NCBI GenBank assembly: GCA_027382625.1
Contig: JAJKFJ010022045.1
Span: 1-64,000, forward strand
DNA length: 64,000 bases
Reading direction: 5' to 3'
DNA from: Tetmemena sp. SeJ-2015
Taxonomy: Eukaryota; Ciliophora; Spirotrichea; Sporadotrichida; Oxytrichidae
The number at the start of each line of letters is the position of its first letter. Position 1 is the first letter of the stretch. Made by a program: the position numbers and the translations under genes. A model generated the notes under the pieces. That model was given only the letters and a program-made list of their open reading frames with translations. It searched no databases and was not told where the DNA came from. Of this stretch, positions 23,862 through 35,919 are shown in pieces.

Positions 23862-23949
23862 GGCCAGACAAATAAGTCGTCCTTCGTGCACTTCCACTTC
23901 TTTATTGCTGCTGACTGAATAAATCCTTCTCTATAAGAAGATATTAGTT

Positions 23950-26900
23950 TCAACGTTATCGCTTACTTGCTTAGATGTTTTCCTTCTCTTTTTATTGTCT
24001 GATGTTGTAGATTGGGTTAGGCGATAACTTATTATTTTAATTTTGATTATGTGCGTACATACCTCCAGAAATAGAACTGTCCATTTAATTAGAGTAATCA
24101 GGGTAGCTTTGAGGTTGGTACTTTTCGAAGCCACTGGTATTTGCACTATTCTCAGAAAAGCCCTCTACAAATAGTCTAGAAGGTTTTTATGCATGATTTT
24201 GGTTCATCTAAGGAGCGAGAGATATGTTATTTGTTGGGATTTAGAAGCCATTCAATCCGTTGGTTTAACCACTGCTAGGAGATCTTTTGTATTGCAGACT
24301 AGGTTGCTACTGATGAATAGCACTCATATTAGGAATGTTGGATTGCAGACCCATCTCTAGTTATTGTTTGTACATTAGCTTCTCTTTTTCTAGAATGGTT
24401 AACTTGCATTCATACTGTTTGACTTCCCTTTCCAAGTCTCTCACCTCTCTCTCCTTCTGCGATATCAGATTAGAAATCATTGAAGTGATCTCCATAGTCT
24501 TCTTAACCTTCACTGGTCCACTCTACTAAATGAGCTTGTCATAGTTCTCTTGAGTGAGTCCTATAGCTTTGAGAAGTCCTGGTTGAGAAAGGAAGTGGTC
24601 GACTAGTCTATTTATGGTCTCCTGGTAAGTTTGATTCTCCTTTTTAAACTTGATATTTTCCTCTCTCATAGTGGCCATCATCATCTCCATCCTTGCTGGT
24701 TGTGAGAATTGAGTATTGACTAGTTTGCATCTTATCCCTGACTGCGCTGGTACTTCTATATCAAATCTAGCTTTTTCCTGAGCTCTTCTTGGAGTTTGAC
24801 GTTCTCTTCCCTTAGTTTATTATTCTCCTCTTTTATCCTGACGTGGTGCTGGATCTTTTAACTTGGATTCTTATGGCCAATTAGCTCATCATTCTCTCTA
24901 TGCGCCTTGTCTAGTTCAATTTCGAGCCTTGACTTCTCCTCACTGTAGAACTTGAGCCTCTTAACCAGGTCTCTGAGTTCGAACTCCCTCTTGGTAAGCT
25001 GATTCCTGAGGTCTTTATTCTCCTTAGTAATTTGCTCGAGAGCTTACTTATCTCTCTCATCGCACTCATGCTAGTCTTCAATCTGTTTATCCTTCAGCTT
25101 AATTAGCTCCTTCAAATTATCAGACTCTAACCTTAGCTTCTCAGACTCCATCTTGGCGTGCTTGGCATGATCCTTTGCTTCTTCTAACCTTTGCTTTTGT
25201 CTGTTGTGCTTCTCTGTGAATTAGCTGATTTGCTGCTCCATGCCCTTAATTATCTCACTCTCCTTCGAAGCCATTTTAGCAATTGTATCCCTACACTGCT
25301 TGAGCATTGAGTTCTATTCCTCGTTGTCATGCCTTAGCTTCTAGGCCTAGTTGTTAAGTTCCTTAGCTACTTGTTTGAACTTATCACAGTCCGCCTTCAA
25401 CTACTAAATCTAAGCAGAGTGCTATTGCTCTAGGTCTTGAAGCTTTCTTACATGGTCAGTATTCAAGGAATCAATAGTGTCATCAAGGAGCATTCCTTAT
25501 TTCTTTAAGTCTTGCTGCAGTATTAAGTATAAAATAATTTACACCTCCTCTTCTTTCTCCTAAACTATCTCCTAGGCCTTTACAATAATTTCGTCTTTTT
25601 AACTTAGGTGCTCCTTGTATTGCTCTATTTCTCTATCCTTTTGAGCAATAAGCACGCTTAACTATTGATTTTCGGCTTCTCGCTAAGTGTTAATGTTTTC
25701 TCGATGAGTGACCTAACTGCACAGCTCATACCTTTCATTTTCTAGCAAGTCGATCTAGTTTTGTAGTTCAGCAATTTATTCTCTGAGTTCTGTTTCTATA
25801 ACCTGAACTGCCTGCTATCCATCTTAAACTTAAAGATTCAACTGGTTGATCAACTAATCTTTGCCTTCGGAGTCCTGCCTTTGATTTTGTAATTCTTCTT
25901 CTCTTTGACTTAGCTTTTCTTTTAAGTCTTAATGGTCTACTAGTAGCTAAAGAGCTCTTAATTGATCCTTGCGCTTTCTCTTTGGAAATTCTCACTTTGA
26001 TAGAGTGAGCTATCTAATTAGGTTGAAATCTTCTAATTTTCGTCAATCTATAATTGCAACAGTTCTTGAATCTTGCTCTTTTGAGAAATCATTTCACTAA
26101 GTTGAATAGTGAGAGTTTCTATTTTATTTTCTTGACCAGTTATTTAAGCATCTTTAGATTTTAAAATCTATTCTATTTCATTGAGTTGTGCTTGGAGGAC
26201 GTGTAGATTTTGAGTTTGGCCTTATAATTATTGCATCAAGTCTTCATTTTCCTATTTCATTTTGAGTAGCTCCTCAATTAACTCTTGCTCTTTAGATGAA
26301 CTTTAATCGATCAAGTTCTTAGAGATAACTTCAATTTCCAATTCTTTTTACTTTTACAATTACTCCACTCTCTCATTTAATTGTTCTCTTTCAGCTATGA
26401 TGGATTCAATTTGTTACTCTTATGCTTTATTCTACTCTTCATGAATTTGCTGAGATTACTAGAGACTTTATTCTAATGCTGTCACTTGAGTTAACAATTT
26501 TTCTTTTTCTTATTCAAAAACACGGTTCTAATCAATAACTTGCTCTATTTCAACTTATTTTATTTGGATGGCATTCTCGAGTTCTTGGATTCTAAGCGTG
26601 AATTCATCTGCTTACTTTTAGATTATCTTGTCCAATCTTTATTCTTAAATTTATGAAAGCTGCTCTTGTACTTTTTGAATATCTTGCTGATGATTTTAAA
26701 CTAGCACTTAGACTTCTTGACTATGCACTGTTTACAACTCTTCTTTTGTTTATTGTACGAGCTCCTGATAATTGTCCAAGGAGTTTATAAGCTATTATTT
26801 TTCAGTCTGGAATTATTCATTCAGTACCCTGATTTTGTCTTCAACTTGAGTTTGCAAATCATTCTTCTCCTTTACTAGATCTTGGTTTAGAATAGCAATA

Positions 26901-29900
26901 TCTTGTTCATATTTTGCACTAATTTCAACGATTTTCTTCTCCAATTTTTGAATGATTTATTCCCTTAGGTTGAGCTCTTCACTCTAGGACTCTATTGCTT
27001 TTACATGCAGTTCCTGTAATTTATCGATCTCCTATTTCTGCTATAGCACTTGACTTTCAAGGGAATCTTAGTTTGATTTGAGAGTTTAAACTTCCTACTA
27101 GTTGCTTTCCTAGACTTTCTACAATAGTTATTCTTTCTCTAGAACCACAGACTGCAACATTTGCATTTCTTATTCAATAAGAACAATCTTCTGCTGTTTT
27201 TAAGTTATCTCTTCTTCAAGTTGATGTTTCAATGTTTCTGCTACATTCAGCTACTCTTCCTTAGTTTGAACTTAGTGAGAGAATTTTTATATTTCTTGTT
27301 GTCTTTGCTGCTCCTGAGCAATCAACTCAGTAATTCTTGATTGCAGAACTGAGGAGAGGGAATTCTTTTGCTGTTCTTGCTCTTGCTTAATTTCCTGAAT
27401 CTGAGTCTCAGCTTACTTACTGACTTCTTCTATTTAGATGTTTCTCTCATCAATCTCTTTCTCATAGTTGGCCACGTATTCATTCAATCTCTCAATTTCC
27501 TAAGCTTTTTACTCAATGTTTTCCCTTGAGTAAACAAGCTGTTCCTCCAGCGAGGCCACACTCTCTTTAATAAAAATTTAAGAGAGCCAATTTCATCAGC
27601 TTGTGACTAAACCTATTAAGAAAGGGTTGAGAGCTGCAATTGAGATTGTTCGAGTTATGAAGTCTGACTCTGGATTTAGTTTTGCATTTCTTCTCGCTGG
27701 AGAATCAGCTACTGTATTTCCTGCTTTATTTGAGAAAGAGTATCTTCCAGATCTTACTTATCGGATAAAGCAGATTTTAATTATTCTTCCAAATCTAACT
27801 TCACTTTTTGTAGGACTCTAATTTCTTAAAGCAGTTTTTCTATTTCTTCGGTTGAAGTGTTTGACATTTCAACTGACTTCTATTCAAGATTCTATTTATT
27901 TATCGAATATAAATGAAAAAATACTTTATGCACTTTAATCATTCAATAGATCTGCTTCTCCTTTTCCCAGATCTCTGACTTAATTTCTTGAATCTATTCC
28001 TCTTTGAAAATCAGAAAATAAATAAATTAATAAATCATACTCTGCTGAAGAGTCTCATTATCCTACTCAAGCCCTCTTATCTTATCAGTCAAAGATTCAC
28101 TTTAGTCTTAGAGTATTTGCTTATCAGCTGACTCTTCTAAAATCTTCTGCTCTAGATCTCTAACTCTCTCCTCCCATTCTTATTCCTTTTCCCTAATCAC
28201 TAATGCTGAATTATAATATAAACACCAATTAATTTTTCCTCTCAGTTTCAATTTGATGTTCATGCTACTCCTGGGTATGTTTAATTTTGGCTTCAAGCTT
28301 CTTGTTATTTTGCTCTAGTTAGGTTAGCTTGGTTTCAAGATCAACCAGCTCAGATGAGAACTCTTGCTGTTTGACTTAGTGCTGTCTCTCTACTTCACTC
28401 TTGGCCTCCCTCTCTCTTTGTATTTGTTGATCCTTTTCCACAATTTGAATCTTGATAAGCTGCAGTTCTTTTTCCTGTTCACCCTTGTTCTCGGAGATCT
28501 AAGCAATTTGACTCTTTATTTTCTCTATTTGCTCTTGATTTTGTCTCTCTAATTCCTATCTCTCCCTAATATGCTCAACAGTTAGGTTCTCTATCTAGGA
28601 CTTGTAACTAGCCAGAATCTCATGAAGATCTCTCTGCTTTTGCTTGTACTTCTCTTTCTTGTCCATAGGATTTATTCCTGAGTTCATTAAGAGTTTCATT
28701 CAACTGTTCAATCTTTTCAGCATAGTCAAGTTTAACCTTCGACAACTCATTTTCAACTTCTTTCTTACTCTCCTTCACAATAGAGCTTCAAATACTGATT
28801 GAGAGACTCATTGATCTCTGTCATTTGCCTCATCTGAGCAGACAGAGAATCTGGAGACTGTTTGTACTCACACTTTAATTGCTCCAGTTTAATCTAAAGT
28901 TCAGATTTTTCAGCGAATAACTTAGCGGCTAAAGGCATTATGCTCGAACTGTTCCTTCCATGTTTGCACCTCCTTCCTCAAGTCAGCAATCAGCTTAGCC
29001 TGATCATCTTTTGTAATAGCTGCAGAAGACTCAAGCTTGTTGATTCTCTCCTCTCTGAATTTGATGATCATCTTATCTCTTGCACTTTGCTTTTCAAAAG
29101 ACTCTACAGCTTACTGAGACTTTTTATTCTGCTGTTAAAGCTTGAGAATCTCATTGTCATAGTACTTTTATTGACTGGCCATCGTGTCTAAGTTTGCAGT
29201 GAGCAGGCCCTCGAGATGAACTATCCTCTTCCGCATCTTGCCTAGGTCATCTTTCTGATTCTTCAGTTTCTGCTTAATCACCTCATTCATTTGAACAGTT
29301 TGAGTGGTATTTAGGACTGCAGACGAATCCAGGTCTTCACATACGGAAATGTTATTATCAGCAGTTCATCTTCTTCTTCAGGAATAAAAAATTAAATCTC
29401 ATTTCCTATCAAAGATTTGCAAGTTGAGCATTAGTAACCATTAGGATTAGATTCAATCTGCTTGTACATTTTTTCTCCCTCAGCAAGCTCTTTCTGTAGT
29501 CTTATGATCTCAGCTTTGAGGATTTAAATAGTACCACTAGAATCTTCATTGATGACTGCTTTGTTTCTGATAAGCTTTCGCTCTTTATGCAAACTTTAAA
29601 GTAGAGAGCGTTTCTCCATAGCATAAGCTGGATGGTGATATGTTGGCTATAATCACTGTTTTACTATTTCCTCCGAGTGAGTCTCTAAGAAGGAAAGTCA
29701 GTTTGCTATCTCTGTAATGAACGTGTCTACTCTTGCCTTCTGAGATATCAACCAGAGAGTTAATAACATTTCCCAAAGCTGAAAGACTTTTGTTAATCAT
29801 TCCCGCTTCCTTTAATCTATCTCCTACAGCATTCGTGTACTTTGATCTTTCAGAGCCAGCCAGATCAATTATGTGAAATCTAGAAGTCTTAATGTGCCAA

Positions 29901-30770
29901 ACTCCTCCGTGCTTCATCTATTTAGTCTCAATGATTGTGGTTAGCACAGAATGAGATCGAGAGCTTTCTTTATTCATCGACGTTGAACCAACGTGCCTAT
30001 TCTTTGCTCCAAGTTAAATGATTTCCATCATGTCCTTAGCAGAGGAGACCACATCTTCTTGCAGCCCTTCAACATATACACCCTTTTTTATGTCCTCTCT
30101 GATATGAAGATTTATAGAACTAGGCTCTAAAAGGTCCATAATTTACTCATTATAGATTTCGAGATAGCTGCATCTCACCAAGAAATCGAACTGTGAACCC
30201 TCTTAAGCCTCCACTTTTTGTCTTTGCTTTTCTATGCTTTCGAAGACATATTCAAAAGACCTCTGCATGATACCTCTCTTTTCAAATTCCCCAACTGCTT
30301 TTGAGTCTGACTTAGTGCTCTGAAGTTGTTCTTCTCCATTCACCATAATGCTTGGTCCTTGAATTGTGAATGTCTTTCCTGCTCCTGTCTGACCATAAGC
30401 AAAAATTGTGCCATTATATCCCTCAAGGCAACAGTCTGCAATTGGTCGAGCAATAGAAGAGAAGATTATTTCTTGTTCTATATTCTCATCACCAACGAAA
30501 TCGAAGTTGAAGGATTTAAAATCTGGCTTAGACTCTATATGAATGGTAGACTCGTTCTCAATAGTGACACATTTTTTATGCCCTCCATTATCTACACATT
30601 GATTACGGCTTGAATTCAAAATTACTTTTCTCTCTTTCGTTAAGTGGTCTTACACGAATCACCACCTTCACATTATCCTTCGAGTTAGAATAGCTTTAGA
30701 AATGGCTCCCACTCGACACGCTTCTAGTGTCAAAGCTTGCCACACTCTTAGCATCTTATAGTTACTCCAT
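23950..30770 (-). CDS. KIF15: Kinesin-12 (KIF15-like) motor with long coiled coil
   Basis: A microtubule motor of spindle/cytoskeleton type. It starts at ATG 30768-30770, with [15 protein letters not shown] at residue ~40. The motor has the P-loop GQTGAGKT, switch I (NKESSRSHS) and switch II (DLAGSER). [16 protein letters not shown] and [12 protein letters not shown] after the motor are hallmarks of kinesin-12 neck sequence. A coiled coil of well over 1000 residues follows ([36 protein letters not shown]), then a Ser/Asn/Gln-rich tail and TGA at 23950-23952. At least five short IES candidates break the frame (27566, 27891, 28008, 28192 and 30602); others, for example near 28660, are unresolved. 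Total length is ~2200 residues, long for the family but usual for ciliate kinesins with extended coils. Confidence 0.9.
27566..27576. other. Candidate 11-bp IES in kinesin (pointer TTTAA)
   Basis: TTTAA at 27566-27570 and 27577-27581. Excision joins DEIGSLK to [10 protein letters not shown] and keeps the heptad pattern. Very short, so individually weak. Confidence 0.5.
27891..27950. other. Candidate IES in kinesin (pointer TCT, 60 bp)
   Basis: TCT at 27891-27893 and 27951-27953 flank AT-rich DNA that contains a minus-strand TGA. Excision gives WEKEKQNLEQKSVEMSN in frame. A 3-bp pointer leaves some doubt about the ends. Confidence 0.5.
28008..28031. other. Candidate IES in kinesin (pointer AAATCA, 24 bp)
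   Basis: AAATCA at 28008-28013 and 28032-28037. Length is a multiple of three, so the frame does not test it; removal takes out a hydrophobic break (IYQFIYFL) from the coiled coil. Confidence 0.5.
28192..28237. other. Candidate IES in kinesin (pointer CCT, 46 bp)
   Basis: CCT at 28192-28194 and 28238-28240 flank AT-rich DNA. Excision joins HQIETER to [15 protein letters not shown], shifting to the correct coiled-coil frame. Confidence 0.5.
30602..30620. other. Candidate 19-bp IES in kinesin motor (pointer ATTAC)
   Basis: ATTAC at 30602-30606 and 30621-30625. Excision joins RPLNEREKS to NQCVDNGG and puts the start ATG and the P-loop in one frame. Confidence 0.6.
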
Positions 30771-30980
30771 AAACTATATAAGGACTTTAGCGAGTTAATT
30801 GAAGAGAAAAATTTATGACTTGAAGAGGAATAGCTTACATTTTTGTTTAGATGTTATTTAAATTTAAATTTCTTAACAAGTCTAATCTATCACCAAGAGC
30901 TACAAGTCATATTCATCTTTACTTGAGTATAGCAATTATTTATTAGATTAATTTTTGCGATTTGCGGACTATTATAACAA

Positions 30981-33186
30981 ATGCTTTAAAACTCTCACTC
31001 TTTTCTTGCAGACAGCTCTTTCAACAACAATACCTAGACTACTCCAAGTTTGGAATCCACTTTTGGTGCACAGCTCTCATTTGTTAACAGTGACTTCAAA
31101 GCTTCTGAAGAAATTGCTGAAGAAGAAAAGACTCAGGAACTTATTGCTAATGACAAAACTGAAGCCAACCTCGACATGTCTAGTGACTCATCGAACGCTG
31201 ATGATGAAAAGAAAGACTCAGACTCAACTTCTAACTCTCTTAATGGTCTTTCACATATTACTTCTCTCCCCAACTTTTCTTTGGTAAACAAAATACAAAT
31301 TAAACTCCTTATAGGGAGTAAAGTGTAAGAAGGTAGACTCTAAGCCTGTCCTATCCAGAGCTGATCTTCTCTTTGGCATTAACAATTTGCAGATGTATTA
31401 GAGAAGACAGAGAGAATTCAACGAGAGAACTTAATGCGAAAGAAGGCAAGAATAAATGTTTATTTAAAAGAAATCATAGCTAACAGACGACTTTTGGCTT
31501 CTTCAAACAAAAGAAGGTTTTATGCTCACCAGGTACCTAGCTCACTCGAGATTTCTGACTCTCGCCTCCACTTCTTAGTTCTACTGAAAGCCTTAACTAA
31601 AAGGAAATCAAGTTTTTGATTGACTAAAGAGTTCCTACTTTGATTCATCAAGGAATTCAAGGTCTCAGAAATTTCTTGGTTGAAGTTGATTCAAGTGCCC
31701 TCAAATCATCTCAACTTGACACATCCATCTTGTCAAAAGAGGAGGAGCTCAGAATATAACTTTCTTAATAAATATTTTCATTTTACTAGTGATTGAGTCT
31801 GGTGTGGTTCCTCGGTCTCTTTGAGATTTGTAACCTCGAAGGAATCTGTCAGAAATCTAAATTTGAGATTTGCTGGATATTCACTAACCTCACCATCTCA
31901 AGCCACTCTGAAAACATTCACTTTCTTTATTGCAGAGGACTTTTTTAGACTCTCTAACATCTTCTCTAACACCCTGATATATTCATATTTTTATTTAATG
32001 ACTCAAGCATTGAGACAAAGACCTAAGCAGTTTGGGCCCTTGCCAATATCGCAGCTGATAAGGATAAGTGGAGAGACATAATTTTGAGTATGGACATCAT
32101 CGAAGATGTTTGCAATCTGGCCTTGCTGTCAATCCAAGAGCCAAAAGTTCTCCAAGAGTGCACTTTCTTCTTCAAGACTATGATACTTAAGCAAGACATA
32201 TCATATCCAAGTCTAGAAGGCCTTGAGCAAGTTTTCAAGTCTATGAGTTATACCCTCATGAGACTAGACATCCTCAGTTTTATAAACAAGGACCAAGACT
32301 CTGTGCCGCTCCCTATGATGCACGTTTTGAGCTACATCATGCAGTCCTTTGAGTTTGCTGCTATGTTCTTTTCTTCCTTTTTGAGGGAGCTCTTGCAAAG
32401 ATACTCTCTCCACCAGAAGTTAGTTTTGCTCTTGGCTAGTTCAGATCTTAACTTGAGTCTCATGACTACAAAAACAATTGGTACACTTAGCTTCTATAAA
32501 GAGGAAGAGGCTCCGCTCTTTCTGAGAGAAAGAATTCTCGAGTTGGCTCTTGCTAGACTGAAATAAAAATATTGAAGCAAGATCCTGCAACCACTGAGGA
32601 CTCTTAGAAAAAGATTCTGCCTCCTTTGAAAGCCTCTCTACTTTGGATGGTTTAGAATCTCTCCAGCAAAGGACTAAATGTTTTCTAACTTGCGATTTCA
32701 CATGGGTATTTTGAGGTACTCTTGGGTTTAATCTTTGAAGGTGAAGCTTGTGAGGCTTTTGAATCGGTTTGCTTCTTTTTGCAGTTTTTCAAAAATCTCA
32801 AGTTTGCAAATATTTAACCCTACCTGAAACCAGAGTTGTTTGTAGTCCTTTTGCACAGACTTTCTGCGAGGAGATCTGCTGAAACCTAACTTGCTGCACT
32901 GATTCTTGAGTTAGTAGAACTACTTTTTAGAAAGGCTAAGATTCACTACAAATCAAAGGTAATTAATATAGCATACTTAACTATAATTAGGACAATAAAT
33001 AAATAAATGAAAATTTTATAGATGCACTTAGCTTATAAATTGAATGATTTTGCGAGAGAGTTTGAGAGGTTGGAAGGGGCAAGTGTTTTGGAAGACTTGC
33101 AGACTCATCCAGACTAAGGAGTCTACACTCAGACCTACAGAATACTCAGAAAATATTTTGAGATAGAAGATGCCTTTCCTTTTTGA
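30981..33186 (+). CDS. Importin-alpha-like ARM-repeat protein
   Basis: A nuclear import adaptor by family. It starts at ATG 30981; residues ~1-110 are acidic and Ser-rich. A basic IBB-like stretch (RENLMRKKAR) follows, then ARM repeats with the family signatures VPTLIHQG, ICWIFTNL and QAVWALANIA, and the C-terminal helix QTYRILRKYFEIED. A GT..AG intron with GTAATTAA..TTTTATAG lies near 32960-33020. IES candidates at 31544 and 32559 restore the frame. Frame changes near 31290-31400, 31760 and 31815 are not resolved. The ARM domain is divergent from conventional importin alpha. The stop TGA 33184-33186 is convergent with SURF1. Confidence 0.8.
31544..31557. other. Candidate 14-bp IES in importin-alpha-like gene (pointer ACTC)
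   Basis: ACTC at 31544-31547 and 31558-31561. Excision removes a TGA and joins RRFYAHQVPSSL to SPPLLSSTESLNQ, which runs into the first ARM repeat. Confidence 0.45.
32559..32572. other. Candidate 14-bp IES in importin-alpha-like gene (pointer TGAA)
   Basis: TGAA at 32559-32562 and 32573-32576. Excision removes an in-frame TGA and gives ALARLKQDPATTEDSQKK, continuing into the next helices. Confidence 0.55.
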
Positions 33187-33298
33187 GAACTCCTTATCAA
33201 GACTAGATTTAAGGACAAGTATACAACTACCATTTTAATGAAGCTTTGGATTTTATTTTCATGAAATTTTTATACATTTTATAGTTAGCCTAATGATT

Positions 33299-34061
33299 TC
33301 ACAGATAAAACCAAATAAATATATTCGCTGAGAGGTTGAGTCCAGTTACGTAAAACCAAAATGTGCTGTAGGCTTGATGCCTCTCTGGAGTGACATACCA
33401 ATAGCATAAGTCTGCAGGAGTCTATCTCTTAATTGAAGTTCTTTGCTCTGTGGTGTTCTCTGCAAAATTAACCTCCTTTATCATAATCCTTGAAGCCTAG
33501 TCTTTATTAGAAAAGTCAGTTGTCTTTATGAATTCCTGCAAGTCTATTCTGATTTTATTTGTTCCTAGATCATGTATTCCTGTTTCACTCTTGCCTTCTC
33601 CGTATAGTACTACCCCAGTGATTTCTTACTGCTTGATTGTCTGATCCCTGCCAGTGCATTTTTAAATCTCTATACTCTTCTTTAATCCATCCTCGATCTA
33701 TAAATAAGCCCTCAAGGTTTCCCTCTTGAGACACAGAAGTATAGAGAGGGGTGATGACCTCTACTCCCTTTTCTCCTTCTTTAGGTCTTTGAATGAAAAT
33801 CTCCATCTCATTATCGAGCACTCCCTTTATTCTCACAGGCTTATAGAGCCACTCTTACTCAAAAGTATCCTTTTAGTTTAACTTCTCTGAAGATAAATCT
33901 TCCAAGGTTATATCTTTAATAGGCGACTGAAGCTTTTCCTTTCTCTTCTCTATCTCTTTTATTTTTTCAAGTTTTCTATCTCTCTGCCACCCATACGCCC
34001 ACCATGTCTAAGATGCGATTGGTAGTGATACTCCTGTGAAAAGAATCTTTTTGAAACTCAT
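33299..34061 (-). CDS. SURF1: SURF1-family cytochrome c oxidase assembly factor
   Basis: A mitochondrial inner-membrane protein needed for complex IV assembly. It starts at ATG 34059-34061 (MSFKKILFTGVSLPIAS), with an N-terminal hydrophobic segment followed by WQRDRKLEKI. Family signatures follow in order: EWLYKPVRIKG, VITPLYTS, FIDRGW, ITGVVLYGEG, then DLCYWYV and a C-terminal hydrophobic segment (TFWFYVTGL) before TGA 33299-33301. A 7-bp pointer-bounded insert at 33668 accounts for the one frame change. The ~240-residue length agrees with the family. It is convergent with the importin gene, 112 bp apart. Confidence 0.88.
33668..33674. other. Candidate 7-bp IES in SURF1 (pointer CTCT)
   Basis: CTCT at 33668-33671 and 33675-33678. 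Excision joins RGWIKEEI to QKCTGRDQTIKQEITGV. A 7-bp repeat-to-repeat distance could also be a simple indel or assembly error. Confidence 0.4.
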
Positions 34062-34217
34062 TTTATTTAAATTTAAGGCCTTTAATTGATTTAATGGTTG
34101 CTAAATTAGCTTACTAGAAGAAACTATTCAAAACATGAGAATAAAGATAGAAGAAATAAAATACATTCGGTGCACAAAGAGATCCTGTTAACAGTTAGAA
34201 CAAGTTAAATATTAATT

Positions 34218-35847
34218 ATGAGTGACACTTATGAGGATATTTACAATAGGTTATCAAGGTATTATGAGCTTCATTTAAGGCCTTAAGCCAAAATGGAAGC
34301 TCTCATATAAAATAGCTCCTATAACGAAGTTGATGAGGAGGGTTCACACCATCAGAAATGGTTGCGTTGAAAATATTCTTTAGATGTTTTTCTGAGACTG
34401 GTTGATGTTTTTAGATCAGCTTTCATTGATTTGATAGTTTAGTCGCTCTGAATCACCTTAATTCTTACTTGATTATTACTCTCCCTATGATATTTTCTTC
34501 TTATTAAATTCCCTGGATGATTGGATGTGGAGAGTGGGTCTGACCAGAGTTCGACAGGATGTTGGCATTTTTAGCAGGACCTAGTGTACGCAGGGAATCT
34601 TTTGTGGAAAGGAATTTTGAATAATTTGACATCTACGAATATAGCAGTATCGCTCGCTTAAAAGCCAAAAGTAGTGACCAAACACTATTCCTGACAGTAA
34701 ATCGATAATGTAGTGCCCTCTCAAGCAGATCATCAAGGAAAATTGCATAAATAGAGTAAAGATGCTGAAGTAGGAGAACTTTTTCCAGTTGTGAGCCTTA
34801 AACTCGCAGAAACAGATCATGCAAATGCCAATGTGGCCCGAAAAGAAGAAATCATTGGTTTTTCCATAAGGCACGACAATAGAGTAGAAACCGGGGAAGT
34901 CCCACAGATATCCATCAGGATATCTCATTAGGAAAATTTACTACAATTCTGGTTAGATAAAGGCAAAGCAATACATCAAATAGCTTGATACTAGAAAGGG
35001 ACCTTAATTAAACTTACTTAGAGAATAGCTCTTAGGACATAGAATAAGAGGAGGGCGACCGGGAATCTCCAGGTAGTACCGTGGATAGCAAAACGATAGA
35101 ACTGTGCCAATACCATAATATCCATTAAAAGACCACAAACTATCATGTAAGCAAATTTAGCCTTTTCGTGTTCCATGAAAAATCTATTGAGACCTTCAGT
35201 TAAGTTGAAAACCTTATCCTCGATGCAACCCACGCTTTCAGAAACGAGAAAAGACTGAGTAAGAGTCACAACAGTCAAAAGACTTAGTATAGTTACCATA
35301 AGTCCTATCCTTATATATCGTTGTTTCTTCACATCCTACAAGGATAGATGGTTAGATTTAGAGATTTGGAACTTACATATTCGAGCTCAATTTGACTCTG
35401 CTAGAAATAGTATCTCTAATAGCTTTGATGAGCATCATCCTGATTAAAAGTTTTATAAATTTTATAATTTTAATAGATAACGTCTTGGGTGGTCTTCCCT
35501 GTCATGATGATGTTAGATTAGGCGGTCTTGGTTGAATTGGGTGTAATCGTCAGTATCTGTTTTTAGGTCTTCCATTTGTTCGGGTGAACAGTTTAAAACT
35601 TTTCTATAATTAATAGTATTTTATGCGTCAATTATCATTCAATCCAGCAGAAAGCAGTGTTATCTACGTAGTTAGTTTATGAGAGAAACCGGACTTATTT
35701 TCTTAGTCTATTATAAATATATAATTCAAGTATTCGAAGCAATGGCGGGACTTTCATTCCACCATCTAAGAAGGCAAATAGCGATATGAAATTCCTAAAA
35801 ATAAGTAATTCAAATATAATATTTAATAAGGTGGTGGCACTGATTGA
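34218..35847 (+). CDS. Small unknown protein (host gene, split by a nested gene)
   Basis: Two plus-strand blocks. The 5' block, from ATG 34218, reads MSDTYEDIYNRLSRYYELH..HHQKWLR, then TGA. The 3' block reads RQLSFNPAESSVIY, a 39-bp GT..AG intron, then KQWRDFHSTIQEGKQRYEIP..NIQQGGGTD and TGA 35845-35847. Both blocks contain TGCGT in the same codon phase, and joining them gives one ~105-residue frame. Not recognised as a known family; charged and Gln-rich. Between the blocks, on the opposite strand, lies the whole PAP2-family gene. The 5-bp pointer is short, so this pair is the least certain of the three nested cases. Confidence 0.6.
34416..35575 (-). CDS. PAP2_C-type membrane lipid phosphotransferase/phosphatase (nested gene)
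   Basis: It starts at ATG 35573-35575 (MEDLKTDTDDYTQFNQ). A cytosolic acidic/Gln-rich N-terminus of ~60 residues precedes several hydrophobic segments (LMVTILSLLTVVTL, YMIVCGLLMDIMVLAQF, FPVALLLFYVLRAIL). The catalytic region has PDGYLWDFPGFYS, FFFSGHIG and LRGHYIIDLLSGIVFGH, the two His motifs of the PAP2_C / sphingomyelin-synthase-like and ROD1-like transferases. The likely role is transfer of a phospho-head group between lipids; the substrate is unknown. A 41-bp GT..AG intron near 35350 and an IES at 35443 were placed; a frame change near 35000 is unresolved. A basic Gln-rich tail runs to TGA 34416-34418. The whole gene lies inside the host insert described above. Confidence 0.8.
35443..35458. 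other. Candidate 16-bp IES in PAP2-family gene (pointer ATT)
   Basis: ATT at 35443-35445 and 35459-35461. Excision joins PRRYLLKLQ to NQDDAHQSYQRYY and links the best start ATG to the membrane domain frame. Short pointer, so tentative. Confidence 0.45.
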
Positions 35848-35919
35848 AATTGATAAACATTCAAATTATGATCTTAATTTTTACTAAAATGTTGCACCCC
35901 TTTTAATAAAGTAATAATA

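Larger units (their letters stand above)
34363..35623. other. 1261-bp IES containing the complete PAP2-family gene (pointer TGCGT)
   Basis: TGCGT at 34363-34367 and 35624-35628, in the same codon phase of the host. The nested gene 34416-35575 leaves 48 bp of flank on each side and fills ~92 percent of the insert. Confidence 0.7.

Noticed and set aside
31820..31872. 11-bp direct repeat TTTGAGATTTG, 42 bp apart, in the importin-alpha-like gene
   Set aside because: Distance is a multiple of three and excision does not fix the local frame; the intervening sequence reads as ARM-repeat protein. It is more likely a coincidence within the repeat fold.
34979..35030. 7-bp direct repeat AATAGCT in the PAP2-family gene
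   Set aside because: Joining at it leads directly to a TGA. The frame change there needs another explanation.
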